NCBI GenBank assembly: GCA_011316305.1
Contig: SAUG01000064.1
Coordinates: forward strand, 186,001-250,000
Direction of reading: 5' to 3'
DNA length: 64,000 bases
Source of the DNA: Rusavskia elegans
Taxonomy: Eukaryota; Ascomycota; Lecanoromycetes; Teloschistales; Teloschistaceae
Under the pieces are notes generated by a model, which saw only the letters and a list, made by a program, of their open reading frames with translations, did not search any database and was not told the DNA's origin. This document shows, one piece after another, positions 35,719 to 47,203 of this stretch (the first letter of the stretch is position 1; the number at the start of each line of letters is the position of its first letter). The position numbers and the translations under genes were made by a program.

Positions 35719-36435
35719 TCACTCCTCAGGCTGCAAATACCCCAAACCGCCCACCTCCCCCAGCACCCACCTCCCCACAATCCTCACCGTCACAAACACC
35801 GCCGCCAACGTCCCATAGAACCACAAAAAGCGGCCAAAAGCCGCATACCAGATCATGAACACAAGGGCCTGCGTCTCGATGATACGGGTCACGATGTTCC
35901 AAGCGATAGCTTAGGGGGAGTAGAAAGTGAAGCGGTCATTTTCCGAGCGTCAGGGGGAGCGCGGGGCGTAGGAGTCGATTGTGGCGACGTGGCGTTTGAA
36001 GCGGGACATTGTTTCGTTGATGTCGGTGCTGATGTCGGAGAGGAGGCGGGTGGTGGGGTCGATGAGGTAGATGGTGAGGTAGTGGTATGTTAGGCCTGGG
36101 AGGGTGGAGAGGGAGGAAAGGGAGCGGGCGGGTAGGAGGGTGTTTGGGGTGGGATAGGAGAGGGAGGTTGGTGGTACGGTATCTGTTGTTGGGAGATTTT
36201 GGCGCGGTTTGGGGGATGGGATTGAGGGTTTGGAGGCGTGGATGCTATTATCGATGTTGAGGTTTGTGTTTCCCTGCGTGTTGAGGATTGCTGGTGCTAT
36301 ATTATCTAGTTGAGGGGTTAAACTTTGGAAATTGTAATCATGAGGAGCGTCGAGTGGTCTTGGTTTGGCGAGAGAGCATAGAGCGAGGAAGGTTGATAGT
36401 AATGTAGCTGCGTGGTGAGAGTTGAATAGGGTCAT
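35719..36435 (-). pseudogene. Secreted/membrane hypothetical protein, broken by two stops
   Basis: The frame starts at 36,435 with a signal-peptide-like segment (M-T-L-F-N-S-H-H then A-A-T-L-L-S-T-F-L-A-L-C) and a Pro/Ser/Thr-rich region. It meets TGA at 35,950-35,952 and TAA at 35,911-35,913, then continues in the same frame through an aromatic and hydrophobic segment (I-V-T-R-I-I-E-T-Q, W-Y-A-A-F-G-R-F-L-W-F) to TGA at 35,719-35,721, 239 codons in all. No intron with acceptable sites restores the frame. Both stops can arise by C-to-T at CpA (CAA, or TGG on the other strand), which fits RIP spreading from the adjacent repeats. Family unknown. Confidence 0.5.
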
Positions 36436-36659
36436 CGAAGATAGGCTGCGATTGGCGTAAGGGATTGTCCTGGTGCAGTGTAGTTTTTAACCCACCATTT
36501 GTCAATGACGTTGTCTCTTTTCTAACGGAAAGTATCGACGGATTGAGTATATACCGATTCTGGTATTCTTAAAGCTTTCCTGTCGAGCCTGTTTCGCGAG
36601 TCGGCAACATCGCGAATGCGGCTATGGCAGACGTTATGAATTGTGCACCTGCCGAGGGT

Positions 36660-36928
36660 CGGTTGCATTTAAAATTGCTGCGCCAAACGAGGTGCCCCAC
36701 CATTTTACTAGGTAAGCAAAGCGCCCCTTTTCCTATAGAACACCCTGCTTTATAAAATTTATTACTCGCTCAGATTACCAGGAATTCTACTAAAACTCAG
36801 GATATAAAGATTTCAGAAGCGGCCTAAGAGATTTTTTAAGCTTTATATTATAGATCGCTCGATAAGCTGGTAAAATATATATGTGAAGTTGCTGGCCTTA
36901 TTTGGCGCAGCAATTTTAAATGCAACCG
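36660..36928. mobile_element. TIR element (269 bp) in the gene-rich part
   Basis: A perfect 28-bp inverted repeat (36,660-36,687 starting CGGTTGCATTTAAAATTGCT, and its complement at 36,901-36,928) encloses 213 bp of moderately AT-rich non-coding DNA. The repeat extends one more base on each side. A target duplication is not clear. It is a MITE of undetermined superfamily and differs from all AT-block families. Confidence 0.75.
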
Positions 36929-37423
36929 AGCTTTTCTTGGAAACAACGTTTTCTTTGCATCCGACCGCAAGTAAGTAAATCAATGTGGGTAAAAAGCTGT
37001 GTTGTGAATCTTCAAAAAATCGCTGTGCTAGTCTTTCGACTGCCGAATTCTTGGTAGACCCTTATATCCATAAGGGGATAGAGGACGGAAGGAATGCGGG
37101 ACGGAACTGTATATATACCGTAAAATCAGGCGCTTAAGACACCTCCCGCCTACAAGACAGGTTTGCATATAAGGCCCGGACTTTGAGGGACGTTCCCCCT
37201 CGACAGGGATCGTTTTGCGGTATTGCAGGATTAACTTGCTTGTAAGTAAAGGATTTGAAAACGGGCCAGACGATCAATTAATACGGTGCGTGCGTTGTGT
37301 GTGTCTGTGTGCTTGCGTGTGCGTAAGAAGATCGCCATACAGAAATTCATTTCGATCATTATTAGACACTACAAATACAAACCTTTCTATATTTCATACC
37401 CACTCACTCACCCACCAGCCCCA
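36929..37423. other. Intergenic, nothing firm
   Basis: This lies downstream of the galactose oxidase gene. It contains a short GT-rich tract near 37,283-37,325 and no supported gene. Confidence 0.4.
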
Positions 37424-40400
37424 TCACTGAATATGAACCACAACCCCTACACTCGGCACTCCCTGCGTATTAATCCCAAAAAGCATCCACCACCCTGGTA
37501 CCACAACGCCAGGATCCTTCGGCACCAGCACTTGGTACACGTTGCCTCCACCCGTTACACTCGCCAACGGCACTCTCCGTTGATCCGTATTAACACTATG
37601 TGTCGCGCTCCCAAATCTCACTAACGAAAACCGGTTCACGGGGCTGTCCATTGTGACCGTAATCCCGCTTCCCAATTTCAATTCTTTCGCGGGATTGGTG
37701 GACAATATTTTCGGTCTCGTCGCGGGGCTTTGATCGGCGTTGAAAAGGTAAGGGGGGCGGAAGATCTGAGCATCGTAATGGTTGGCTGTGCAGCCTACGC
37801 CGCAAAGGCCACCGCCGCCGGTGAAGACGGTGCCGTCGGCGAGAAGGATAGCGACGCTGTGGTAGTTTCGCGGGATGCTCATGGGGGCCATGACGGTGAA
37901 GGAGTTTGTGGCAGGGTCGAAGAGTTCGGGGTAGAGGATTGAGGTGTCATCGCTAAAAAGTTTTGCGTAGTTGACGCCGCCGAGGATGAGTACTTTGCCG
38001 TCGGGGAGGACGACGCTGTTGTGGAAAGCTCGGGCATAGTGGGCGCTTCCGATTGTAGTAACGTTGGGTTTGGTATTGGGAGCACCAAGGGTGATGATGT
38101 GTGCGTTGGAAGTCGTATAGGAACTGGTGTAACTTGCGGCACCACCTATGGTTAGGATCTTGCCGGCGAGAGCGTCGTACATAACTGCATTGCCGTTCAT
38201 GGCGTCGTTGTCGTTGCCACGGGTGCCTGCCGGGGTTGTAGAGCCTTGGCCGTCGGTTGTAAACCAGTTCATATTTTTGGAAGGACCGGCGTGGAATACG
38301 GAGTTGTTCTGGCGAGCGAAAAGCCATGCGTGGTTGTCTGCGCGGTAGATGCCTTCAGCGTCGTTTGTCAAGATTGGTGCTACTGGGCAACCAGGACGCA
38401 GACTCCAGGTATTGGCGACAGGGTCGTAATATTCGCCGTTCTTCCCGCCTCGGACACCACTCCAAGAGCCACCGATGGTGAACACACCACCATTGGAAAG
38501 TGTGGCTTGTGAGTTGTAGCCGCGAGGAAGGATCAGATTCATGCCGGATGACCAGGAACGGGTATCTGGGCTATGTGAAGGATCGACGTCAGCTCTTGTC
38601 TCGAAATCTTGGCCATTGATACGCGGCCATCATCGTATGAAACGATGAATGAAAGTTGACGAAGGATATGACAATGACTTACTGATAAACGCTTGTCTTC
38701 TCGGAATTGGTGCCTCCCGCAACGACAATGAGGCCTGACTTGGTGAGCGAGATGCCAGGGCAGAACATATCATGACCGGTATTTGTCACTATAGACTGAG
38801 TCACGATACCCGATGAAGGGTTGTACGTCGCAGTGACGGTTCTTCCATTTCCATCACCATACGTGTCAGCATTCCATGCCGACCATACAAGAACTTCTGA
38901 GGTTGACGGAATAAGGGCAGCAGCAACAGGTATTAATGGAAAGTTGATGGTTTCCCCCCACTGGCCCGCAGACTCAGGTGAGGGAGTAAAGAAGGTCGAC
39001 TGGATGATCGGTTGAATCTCAGCAGCGGCAGCCCACGGTCCACGGTTTCCGGCTTCGGTCAAAGCAGTAAGGCGTAGATAACGAGCCTGGACGTCACGCC
39101 AATTGACAACCTTCATCTGCGTGTCGTCTTCCCAAGTACCCCGTGCGACAGGTGTCCAGCTGTTACCGTCGGCGCTAGTTTCAATCAGGTGCTGGCCAAT
39201 GTTGCCTTGCATATTGCCCGGTGTCTGTCTTGGAAGATATCTCAATCCTCGCACTGCATATGAAGCCTGCATATCAATTTTGAAGAAATGCGGGTACCCC
39301 GGAGAGACGTTGATATTGTTCCACTTCGTTATCCAGAAAGTGGCAGGATCTCCATCAAGGGCGTTGACCGCACCACCATCCTCCGTTGCAGTGGTAATTT
39401 CTTCACTATCCACGGTGACTGTGAAATCCGTTGCTTGTCTACTCCCATCGAGGAGGTTGATTTCGGAGGCAGCTGTGACGGTACCCCGGTTGCCGGCTTC
39501 AGACAAGGCCGTCAGACGAATGTATTGGACGGTGATAGCTCCAAATTCGGTTGACTTTGGCTTAGCATCATCTGTCCAGCTTCCTGAGACCACGGGTATC
39601 CATGTGGTACCATCCGTACTTTTCTGGATGGTGTACTGGCCGATCCTGCCGTTCGAGGTTGGTGGCCCAAGGTAGGTCAGTCCCGACACAGCCTTGGCAG
39701 ACCCCTGGTCGATAGTAAAAGTGTGAGGAAACCCGGGCGATGCTCCATCAAATCGGGTACTCCAGTAGGTAGTCGAAGCTCCATCGGTAGCCTCAACAGC
39801 GCGATGCTGATTCGGTAGTGGGTTCTCACTGTCGGCCGTGACTTTCCAATTGTCGCGAGGCAATGTTGGATCCGGCCCGCTAAGAACATTTATCTCACCG
39901 ACTGTCACATATGGATACCCCTTGCCCTCGGCTGTCGACTGTGCTGTCAATCTAATGTACCGTGCAGGTCTGCTTTGAAAGAGCGTGGTCTTTCTCGCCT
40001 GGTTGTTCGCGTAGGTGCCACTCCCCACTTGTGTCCAGGATCGTCCGTCGAGACTGGTCTCAATTTTGTGCCGACCGATGTTGCCACTAGGAGAACCGTC
40101 TTGCCGAGGGAGCATTCGGAATCCGTTAATCACATGCGAATTCTTCATATCGATCACGATGTTGTGGGGCAAAGGAGCCATTGTAGGATTGAATTGTGTC
40201 TCCCACCACGAGCCGCCCGTACCGTCTAGAACATTTTGAGGCTCGCATCCTGGCTGGAAACTGTCTGCGGTTGCTGTCCACCCGGCGCGATCTAGCTGGG
40301 TAGGGGCAATGCCGGCGACTGGAATTGTTGGATCATACTGCTCTGGTCCGGTGCCGGTGCGAATATCGCGCGACGGCAATTTCAGTGTCAAAGAGGTAGT

Positions 40401-40457
40401 CTGGTGAGTCAGGTATATTGATAGAATCAAAGGAATGAAAGAGCTCAATCCGAGCAT
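37424..40457 (-). CDS. Galactose oxidase (copper radical oxidase) with three F5/8C domains
   Basis: The enzyme is a secreted copper-radical oxidase that turns a primary alcohol (galactose C6 in the type enzyme) into an aldehyde with O2 reduced to H2O2. Exons are 40,457-38,683 and 38,570-37,424; the 112-bp intron has GTAAGT...CATAG ends, giving 973 residues. The chosen Met gives a hydrophobic leader (M-L-G-L-S-S-F-I-P-L-I-L); an in-frame ATG at 40,562 lacks this layout. Three discoidin/F5-8C modules lie at about 58-194, 202-338 and 343-484, then the Kelch propeller and a C-terminal domain. Predicted copper ligands and cofactor residues by comparison with the Fusarium enzyme are C566 (H-D-M-F-C-P-G), Y610, Y828-H829 (R-N-Y-H-S) and H916 (A-T-H-S-V-N-T-D-Q-R-R), with stacking W628. 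The Fusarium enzyme has one such module, so three is unusual. Substrate specificity cannot be read. Confidence 0.93.
38571..38682 (-). other. Intron of the galactose oxidase gene
   Basis: GTAAGT donor, a CTGAC branch-like motif and a CATAG acceptor join Tyr-His-Pro-Asp across the exons between the Cys566 blade and the Tyr610 blade, keeping frame. Confidence 0.9.
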
Positions 40458-41986
40458 GTCGAAGGAGAGACTTGGATTTTTACCCTTGTCCGGGCACGAC
40501 TGAGCTTGTAAAGCGAAGCAAAACAGAAAATACAGATGTCGCGATGGGTGTATTACCAACAATTAGGCCTGAGGTCTGAAACTGGTGAAACGAAGTGACG
40601 TACACACGAAACGGTCAAAGCCGCTCACGGACGTTCGAGGCTCTGCGGCAAATGAATGGACTCCCTCAGGATTGATAGCACGGTGTGTGGTGGGCGCAGT
40701 AGTGAGTGGAGGAAAGGACAGGAAGAATGATGATTCAGACAATGGGAGCGAACGTGCCTACCTTTATAGACATGAGATCTCGGATAGCTCTTGCGAAAGG
40801 GAGGCTGCAACGTTGACCAGCTTCTTCTTTCGTAAGACTCATTTCCCACAGCTGCAGTCTGACCTGCGAGAAGGAGATGGTGCCAGTCAAGATTCACGAT
40901 CTGGGTGTTGGTGATGCACTGGGCAAGAAGATACTTGGACAGAAGTAAATTGCTCGTTTCCAAACCTGCAAGACGGAGCCTATGATTTTGGAGTAAAGTC
41001 GGGCGGGGGGGAAGCAGCACGCACGGCGAACAGGTCGGTCATGGCTCTTCGAAGCTTGACACCCAACTAACTATGAAGTTTGTGGCAGATGGCTGAAGGC
41101 GATTCGAGCGCGAATGCCTGTCATTTAGCCGACAGGAACGAACTTGTGGGGGATTGCCGCACTTTTCGCCAATCGGCTAACGGCAATGCACTGCAGGGCA
41201 GGAACCAGGAGTCGAGAAAGGAACTCTGAGTCAGCGGCACAACAGCCTGTGTGTAAACTAAAGTAGTGACAGCTGGGGGAAGCAGCAGAGAGTCGTCTGT
41301 ATTAAGGACCTTATGGTGAGGCTTCCTGCACGAAGGATCGAATTACGGTCAACGATGCGTACTTCTGGGGTGTCCGATAAGGGAGTTGCCATGCAGGAGG
41401 GAGGCCGGGGGTCATGCTCCTTCAGTCTTGCTAATCCGGGATCGTTGGAGTTCCATTATTACTTGACACGTTGCGTGGTTAGGTTGAAACGAGTGCGAGC
41501 GTGCAACATCTACGCATGAACCAACCCTAAATCCCTCGCCCATGGAAAGGTGTTTGTAATGCTTGTTGGTGTTTCCGAGTGGTCAGGATGTCCCAGAGTA
41601 AATGCGATATGGAAGGAAGAGTGCCTGGTTATTCGGTCTCGGTTTGGAGATGCTTCGACGCGCCAAGAACTAATCACGTGCTCCCTGCATCTTATCTAAT
41701 CTAAGCCCCTTTCGAATTCCTCCGTCTCTCGTCTCTTTGGCGCTATAAGCTCCAAAGGGGCTATTCTCATTAACGAGGTGTCAATGTAGGAACTTGAATC
41801 AGAACGTGCTCGCGGACTGACCAACATAACACAAGATCGACATTCTCGTCTTTTAGATTGCTTCTTAACATCGTCCCGTCACACCACTCTCCCTCATGTA
41901 GGATATATTGAAGGTCTCATTTCCCCTGTCCAACTTGTCCGATCCCTTCATCTTCGTCAATCTTGCTTTCTTCCTGTACCGTACTT
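40458..41986. other. Long intergenic region upstream of galactose oxidase
   Basis: About 1.5 kb without a supported gene; the open frames here lack coding-type codon use. It must hold the oxidase promoter and leader and the 3' end of the next minus-strand gene. Confidence 0.4.
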
Positions 41987-42850
41987 CTACCGACGCCGGT
42001 TGTTATATTGAATAGCCTGTATAACTCCCTGCTCTTCCTGGTCGTTGTTGGCTAGAATCTGGAGCGTGGGTGGCACGCCGTGATCGAACCGAAAATATCG
42101 GGCACATCTAGCCACTGCTATTCCATCCCATTCCCAATGATTGGCGTAGCCAATCAAGCTTGATTCATCCCGCTTCCAAATCTTATGGCATCCACGCAAA
42201 TCAATGGCCAGCCCTTCAAGCTCCAGCGACTCGGTGTATTTGCTCTTCTTCATCCAAAGGCCGTCTTTGTAACATCCGTCGTCCTCACACCAGATGCAAT
42301 TTGCCTCACTGCTACATCGGTCTGGATTCGGGTTCAGGAAATCATTCTCATGTTCCTCCGGATCGAGCTCTCCAAGGTCGAAGTGGACATGTGCTTTGCG
42401 AATGAAGGGACGATCTTTTGGTGGGGGAAAGAGTTGCACCCCTTCCAAATCCTCAACCCCAATGGCGTACGCATTCTCGGTTTGCATGCGTTTTTCATAC
42501 TTGTCGCGGATGCGTTTGCTCAAGGTGAGGTATTCTGGCTGCGCTGCTTGGTACATCCTTCCCTCCCAGATAACATTACCGTCATGCTTCCAAGGGAACA
42601 TGTAGCCGGAGCAAAGAAGCCCTTCCATGACTTTGTCCTCTATCAGGTCGACGAGTTCTTGAGGTAGTTTACTGTACATGAGGTCGACGAGCTGATCAAA
42701 TGGACTGCTGTCAGCGTTGTTGCGTTGTTGCTCGGGATCAACAACTGCTTCGTTCTCTGCATTATTAGTATTCTGGGAGATGCCATCTTCCATAGCAACG
42801 TCGGCGTCTGGAAATATCATTGTAGCTGGCTGGCTGGTGGCTATGTTCAT
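41987..42850 (-). CDS. Fungal F-box-like hypothetical protein
   Basis: A single-exon frame of 287 residues. After an acidic, Asn-rich N-terminus, residues 50-80 include Y-S-K-L-P-Q-E-L-V-D-L-I-E-D, which resembles the first helices of fungal F-box-like domains (L-P-x-E-L-x-x-x-I). The rest is hydrophilic with an E-A-N-C-I-W-C-E-D-D-G-C cysteine group near 185-196 and a W-E-W-D-G-I-A-V-A-R stretch near 245, as in large fungal families of unknown function. If the F-box is real the protein would act as an SCF adaptor. No neighbour suggests a substrate. Function is otherwise unknown. Confidence 0.7.
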   Translation of the reverse strand: MNIATSQPATMIFPDADVAMEDGISQNTNNAENEAVVDPEQQRNNADSSPFDQLVDLMYSKLPQELVDLIEDKVMEGLLCSGYMFPWKHDGNVIWEGRMYQAAQPEYLTLSKRIRDKYEKRMQTENAYAIGVEDLEGVQLFPPPKDRPFIRKAHVHFDLGELDPEEHENDFLNPNPDRCSSEANCIWCEDDGCYKDGLWMKKSKYTESLELEGLAIDLRGCHKIWKRDESSLIGYANHWEWDGIAVARCARYFRFDHGVPPTLQILANNDQEEQGVIQAIQYNNRRR

Positions 42851-43099
42851 GGATGGCTAAGCTGTCTGCCAAAAATTATTATGTGCATTAATGATCGAAA
42901 ACCAGAGAAACCTCGATTTAAATAGTCTCGAGAACTCAGCTGGCCGCACTGACTCAATACGAGTAGCCCGACTCTACATGACATGACTCTCAAGCGTCAG
43001 GTCAAGATGCGTTTCAGAGTCATATATTCAGTGTGGACGTATTAAAAACTGCCTAGGACTTTCAACAGACGCGCTTTGGCGGACCAGATTGTCACTCCT

Positions 43100-44363
43100 C
43101 AGCAAACAAAAGCAGGTGCGAAACATAGCGGAGTCCCAGTGAGCCGAGGGCAAAACAGCCCAGCCATCTGGGACTTATGCCCGTTATTCCTTGCGACGCT
43201 GCGCTGATGACTTCATCTCTTCCACACGGCGATAGAAAGATGAGCAGACCGAACTCACCACCACACGAACTACAACCATCTTCGTCTCTACCCCTATTTC
43301 CGCTTGAGCGCAAGCTATCCTGTAGCAAGCAAAGGCACCGAATATTCCTTCATCTTATCGACTGCCAAAACACAGCCTCTCAAGACTTAGACTTCAAGAC
43401 CAACCGCCCATCCTCATCCCTTAAACGCTCTACCGCGGCCGCACCAGCGTTTGGATCTCCAAAGGTACCCTCTTACAGTTGCCACGTCCTCCTCCAATCG
43501 TCCCACCACAACAAAACCAGAATTCCATCTCCCACTTCCATACACTCTACACGCCGGCACCATCCTCCACATCCCTATCCTCAATCCCGAGAACCCCATC
43601 AGCACCCCCAACCAACCACCCTCCCCTCTCTCCCACCCCACCACAACCCCCTCTCAACCCTCACAACCCCAACCTCCTCACCTCCCCACTCATACCCACC
43701 CTGCCCTATAAATCATACCAAACACCCCCAGCACCCCTCCACCGCAGCCGCAATCTCAACCCCACTCGCCCTCCTCACCATACTCAGAGGCACATGTAGC
43801 GATATCGATTTCCACCCCGCAAGTTTCAGGCCAGGCGAGCCTTGGCAAACGGTATAACTATGGCAAAGAAGAGGTGAAGCGCGTATTAGGGAACCGTCAG
43901 TGCCAGATCTTCAGAGAGGAGGGGAGGTAGGAAACAGAAATGCGTCAACATAAATTCGATACTATCGCCCACCAGCGGGGAAGGGGGGGGGAGGTCCTGC
44001 GGCGGTCAAAGGCTAAAGTAGATCTGTCCACCGTAGCGAGGACAGAAGAGGTGAAGGGGTAATAGCAACAAAAAATAGTATATACAAAAAACAGGCATTC
44101 TCCTCAGAAAAGGAGTGAAGGCGAATGCCGTATTCAATCTCGTAGGACCAGCCACACCGCGAACAAAGTCCTCCAAGCGAAATTAGGAATACATATACTG
44201 CTAAGCAGGGAGGGAAGCTTATTCTCAATATATATAGTAACAATATACCCTTCTCTTCGCCTATATATCCTCCATCATAAACGTTCCTCATACAGACACA
44301 TCCATATAACGAAAAGAACCATCATCAACAAGAAACCCCCAGCCCCGCCATTCTCCTACAACA
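43100..44363. other. Poorly resolved interval with fragmentary coding signal
   Basis: Plus-strand stretches around 43,450-43,620 and 43,740-43,855 have C-ending codons and sensible residues (for example H-L-P-L-P-Y-T-L-H-A-G-T and A-L-L-T-I-L-R-G-T), but in different frames and with no splice sites that join them. The DNA is C-rich (CCCCA-type) from 43,560 to 43,730. It may be a decayed or multi-exon gene; I do not model it. From 43,860 on nothing is seen. Confidence 0.3.
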
Positions 44364-44524
44364 TCACTCAAACAAAACCCACCCACCAAGCTTTTTCAAA
44401 GCACAATCAACCCTCTCCCCAATTCCCGCAGCAAACATCAGTCCCCCCTCCCTCCCCAAAACCTCATTAATATCACAACCCAAAAAAATTCGTAAAACCA
44501 CAAGACGATGCCTCAATCCAGGCT
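44364..44524 (-). pseudogene. Coding-like fragment, unknown protein
   Basis: A minus-strand frame of about 52 codons ends TGA at 44,364-44,366 and reads L-R-H-R-L-V-V-L-R-I-F, D-I-N-E-V-L-G-R-E and C-A-L-K-K-L-G-G-W-V. It is amphipathic and protein-like, as the last exon of a gene would be, but an upstream in-frame TAG and no acceptor leave it orphaned. A gene remnant is the simplest reading; chance cannot be excluded. Confidence 0.3.
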
Positions 44525-45014
44525 AAACATCGCCATCTATCGTCAGCAAAAAGCCCAGCTCAAGCAGCGGCGTGGTGTGCGCTGCTGGAACCTATGAAAC
44601 CCCCTTTTTGGGGTTTTTGCACTCGTGGCGTGCAGGCGTGGCATTGGGCGTATGGGAGAGACAAAGGGTTGGACTAATCTCCCCTGTTTTGATGTGCTCG
44701 TACAATAGTATATATGCAAAAGATTTACAGATTGAAAGGCAGCGAGCCAGTTGCGCGTTATATCCTTGCCCAATAATAACATATCTTAAGAGTAGGGCGG
44801 GATTTTAGCGCTTCAAATCGAATACGGGATCTAGACGATAGATTTTTATATCATATCGCGAATATTCCTGTGAAGGGCGGCGGTGGGGATAATATGATGG
44901 AATTTGTTAGGAGTTATGATATTCCTGCTTTGCACCAATTGGCTACACGCATGTAAAGGTTCTCAATGTATTTCATCGCAAGTATGATAAATCTCGTTAC
45001 ACCAGATACCATCC
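44525..45014. other. Intergenic, nothing firm
   Basis: This contains a short hairpin around 44,600 (AACCCCC...GGGGTT type) that might serve as a 3'-end structure. No gene supported. Confidence 0.35.
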
Positions 45015-47203
45015 TTAGCTCGTATAATTGGCACTCGGATCCCCTGTTACGGGCACCAGTCCTTGTGTCACTACACTGCCTGGCGGCGCATATCCTACAT
45101 CATACCAAATCCATTAGCCCACACCCTCTCATCTCCCTCTCTCCAAGAAGAAGAAAAAGAAAAAAAAAGTAAACTCACCACCCAACCCCGTAACCGCAGC
45201 CGCGACATCCCTCCAAAAATCACACCGACTCCTCCTCGTCTGCTCATCGTCCACGACCCCAAAGCCCAAATTCCCCGCATCCAGCACCTCCGTAATTTTA
45301 TCCCCAGCACCCTCCGCCTTGGGCCACGGAATCGCGGGCGGCAAATTCAACGTTTTCTTGAAAGTATTCGGATCGCCCGTGCGCGCATGACTGGTCAAAT
45401 AGCTTTGATAGGCCTGACTGAAAGACCCGAAGCCAGGGATGATTGGAAACGGGACGTCCTGGCCGATGAGATCGAGGTTGAGATTGAGGTTATAGAATGT
45501 CGGTAGCAGATCCGTGGCATGCAGGCCCGGCGTAACGGAGTACTGGAGGTTATAGTTTTTGCCCGCGTATGCATCGGAGAGGTAGCGGACGTTGCAGACG
45601 AAGGAGGCTTCGTTTAGGAGGTCGTGGAGGCGGGCGCGCTGGGTGGTGTAGTTCGTATTTGGGGCGGAGGTGGGGGGGTAGCGGGCTTCGATTGCGGCGT
45701 TGACGCCGGCGGTTTTGGCGTAGGGGGGGAGTATGGCGTCGACGAAGGAGGAGAATTGGGCGTTTGTTTGGATGTTGGGGGGGATGAAGAGGTCGGGTTC
45801 GTTGGAGACGTGGGAGAAGATGAAGGAGGTGGGGATTTTGTTGAAGTTTCCTGCGGATGGAGAGTCAGTGGAATGAGTTTACATGGTGAGGGGTGGAAGG
45901 GTGAGGTGGATTACCAGATGCGAATTCTAGAGAAGGCGACTGCCGGATGAGATTTCCATCCGGCGATGGGCCTACCGCGAATGTTCCCATTGTGCCTTCT
46001 GTATTCAATTTCGTATTCGCCCTGTGCAACGTCTCCGCGCTCGCAGCTCGAAGACAAGCAACCCCTTGCCCGGCACAGCCAGCCAGTGCAGTGAAATTTT
46101 GGAATGTCTGTTCCAAACTTCCCTTTCGGTCGAATGTGAATTGGAATGCTGGTGATTGCAACACCGCTCGTGAGAACAAAGGGTCTTGGGTGCCGCCAAA
46201 TGCGACGAGTTGATGCAGAATGGATCCTGCACCAGCGGACAACCCCCAGGCGCTTACTTGGCTTTTATCACCGCCGACGAGGCCAATGTAGTCTTGGATC
46301 CACTGAAGCGCGGCGCGTTGATCGTATAGACCTGCGTTTGGAAGACCGGTTCGTTCCATCGTGGTACCAGCAAGAAAGCCATACGCACCCATCTGGTGCC
46401 AATGTCAGCTTTGGTCGTGAGTGCAACATCACTCCCCTGATGGATTGAGGGCGTTTCGTTGCAGCTCCCGTGGACATGACCCGCGATTGGAGAGTTGAAA
46501 GAAAGAGGAACCCAGAGCACCGAGGAGACAGTAAGGACAGACATACCCGGTAATTACTCGCCACAAAAATAGCATTGCTCCCCGACTGCTGCAACAACAC
46601 AGTCCCATCGTAAAACGGCAGTATTGGCTCCGCCTGGTCCTTGGCCCCGAAAATATAAGCACCACCATAGAACCACGAAATCACTGGCAATTTTAACGAC
46701 GGATTGTCAATGGCTTTCTTGGGCACATAGATATCGAGGAACAAGCAATCTTCAGAAGCCTTCTGCAAAGACGGCACAGGGATTCCAGCGAGGAATTGAT
46801 TCAGAGCTTCACCAAATGGTGAATCTGCGCCGGGGCCTGTCAACTGCGGACCCTTGATGGGGGCTTGGACGCAGATGGGACCGTAGGAGCCATCTTGAAT
46901 GCCGGATTCGGGGGTAGGAGGAGCGGGTTTGGCCCAGCGGAGATTGCCTACGGGTGGAGCAGCGAAGCGAATGTTCTTGAAGACGTAGATCTGGGGTGGT
47001 CAGTCACAGACAAGGGTCGGTTGGGTACATGGGGAATGTTGTACATCGCCATCGGGGTTGAAACTCGCAGCACGATAAGTCGCATATGGTAGGGTCAGGG
47101 TGGGTAGACCATCAGCACGTTTATCGAATTTCACACCCAGTTGTGGGGGTGCTGCAAGAGTGGCTGCTGCACAGAGGCAAAGAGAGATCAGAAGCTTGAT
47201 CAT
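45015..47203 (-). CDS. Secreted type-B carboxylesterase/lipase
   Basis: An alpha/beta-hydrolase that cleaves carboxylic esters outside the cell. There are five exons: 47,203-47,045, 46,990-46,547, 46,392-45,915, 45,850-45,179 and 45,094-45,015, with introns of 54, 154, 64 and 84 bp. The total is 610 residues, in frame throughout. The start gives a leader M-I-K-L-L-I-S-L-C-L-C-A-A-A; an upstream ATG (47,239) would add twelve polar residues. The family pattern is clear: F-K-N-I-R-F-A-A-P-P-V-G after exon 1, S-E-D-C-L-F-L-D, the oxyanion Y-G-G-A-Y (HGGG-like), and nucleophile Ser253 in W-G-L-S-A-G-A-G. Likely partners are Glu378 (S-N-E-P-D) and His471 (G-L-H-A-T-D). The exact substrate is unknown; the neighbours give no hint. 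Confidence 0.88.

Noticed and set aside
35573..35818. An 81-codon plus-strand frame.
   Set aside because: It is antisense to the 3' part of the secreted-protein pseudogene, whose frame has sensible hydrophobic residues.
40458..40562. An upstream ATG giving 35 extra residues on the galactose oxidase.
   Set aside because: The extension is Cys-containing and precedes a second, better signal peptide starting at 40,457.
40625..41020. A 131-codon minus-strand frame upstream of the galactose oxidase.
   Set aside because: Irregular codon use, no splice link to the oxidase, Leu/Pro/Arg/His-rich shadow composition; treated as leader or intergenic DNA.
43177..43857. A 226-codon plus-strand frame.
   Set aside because: Most of its length is Pro/His/Ser low-complexity from C-rich DNA, and better coding signal lies in other frames for parts of it.
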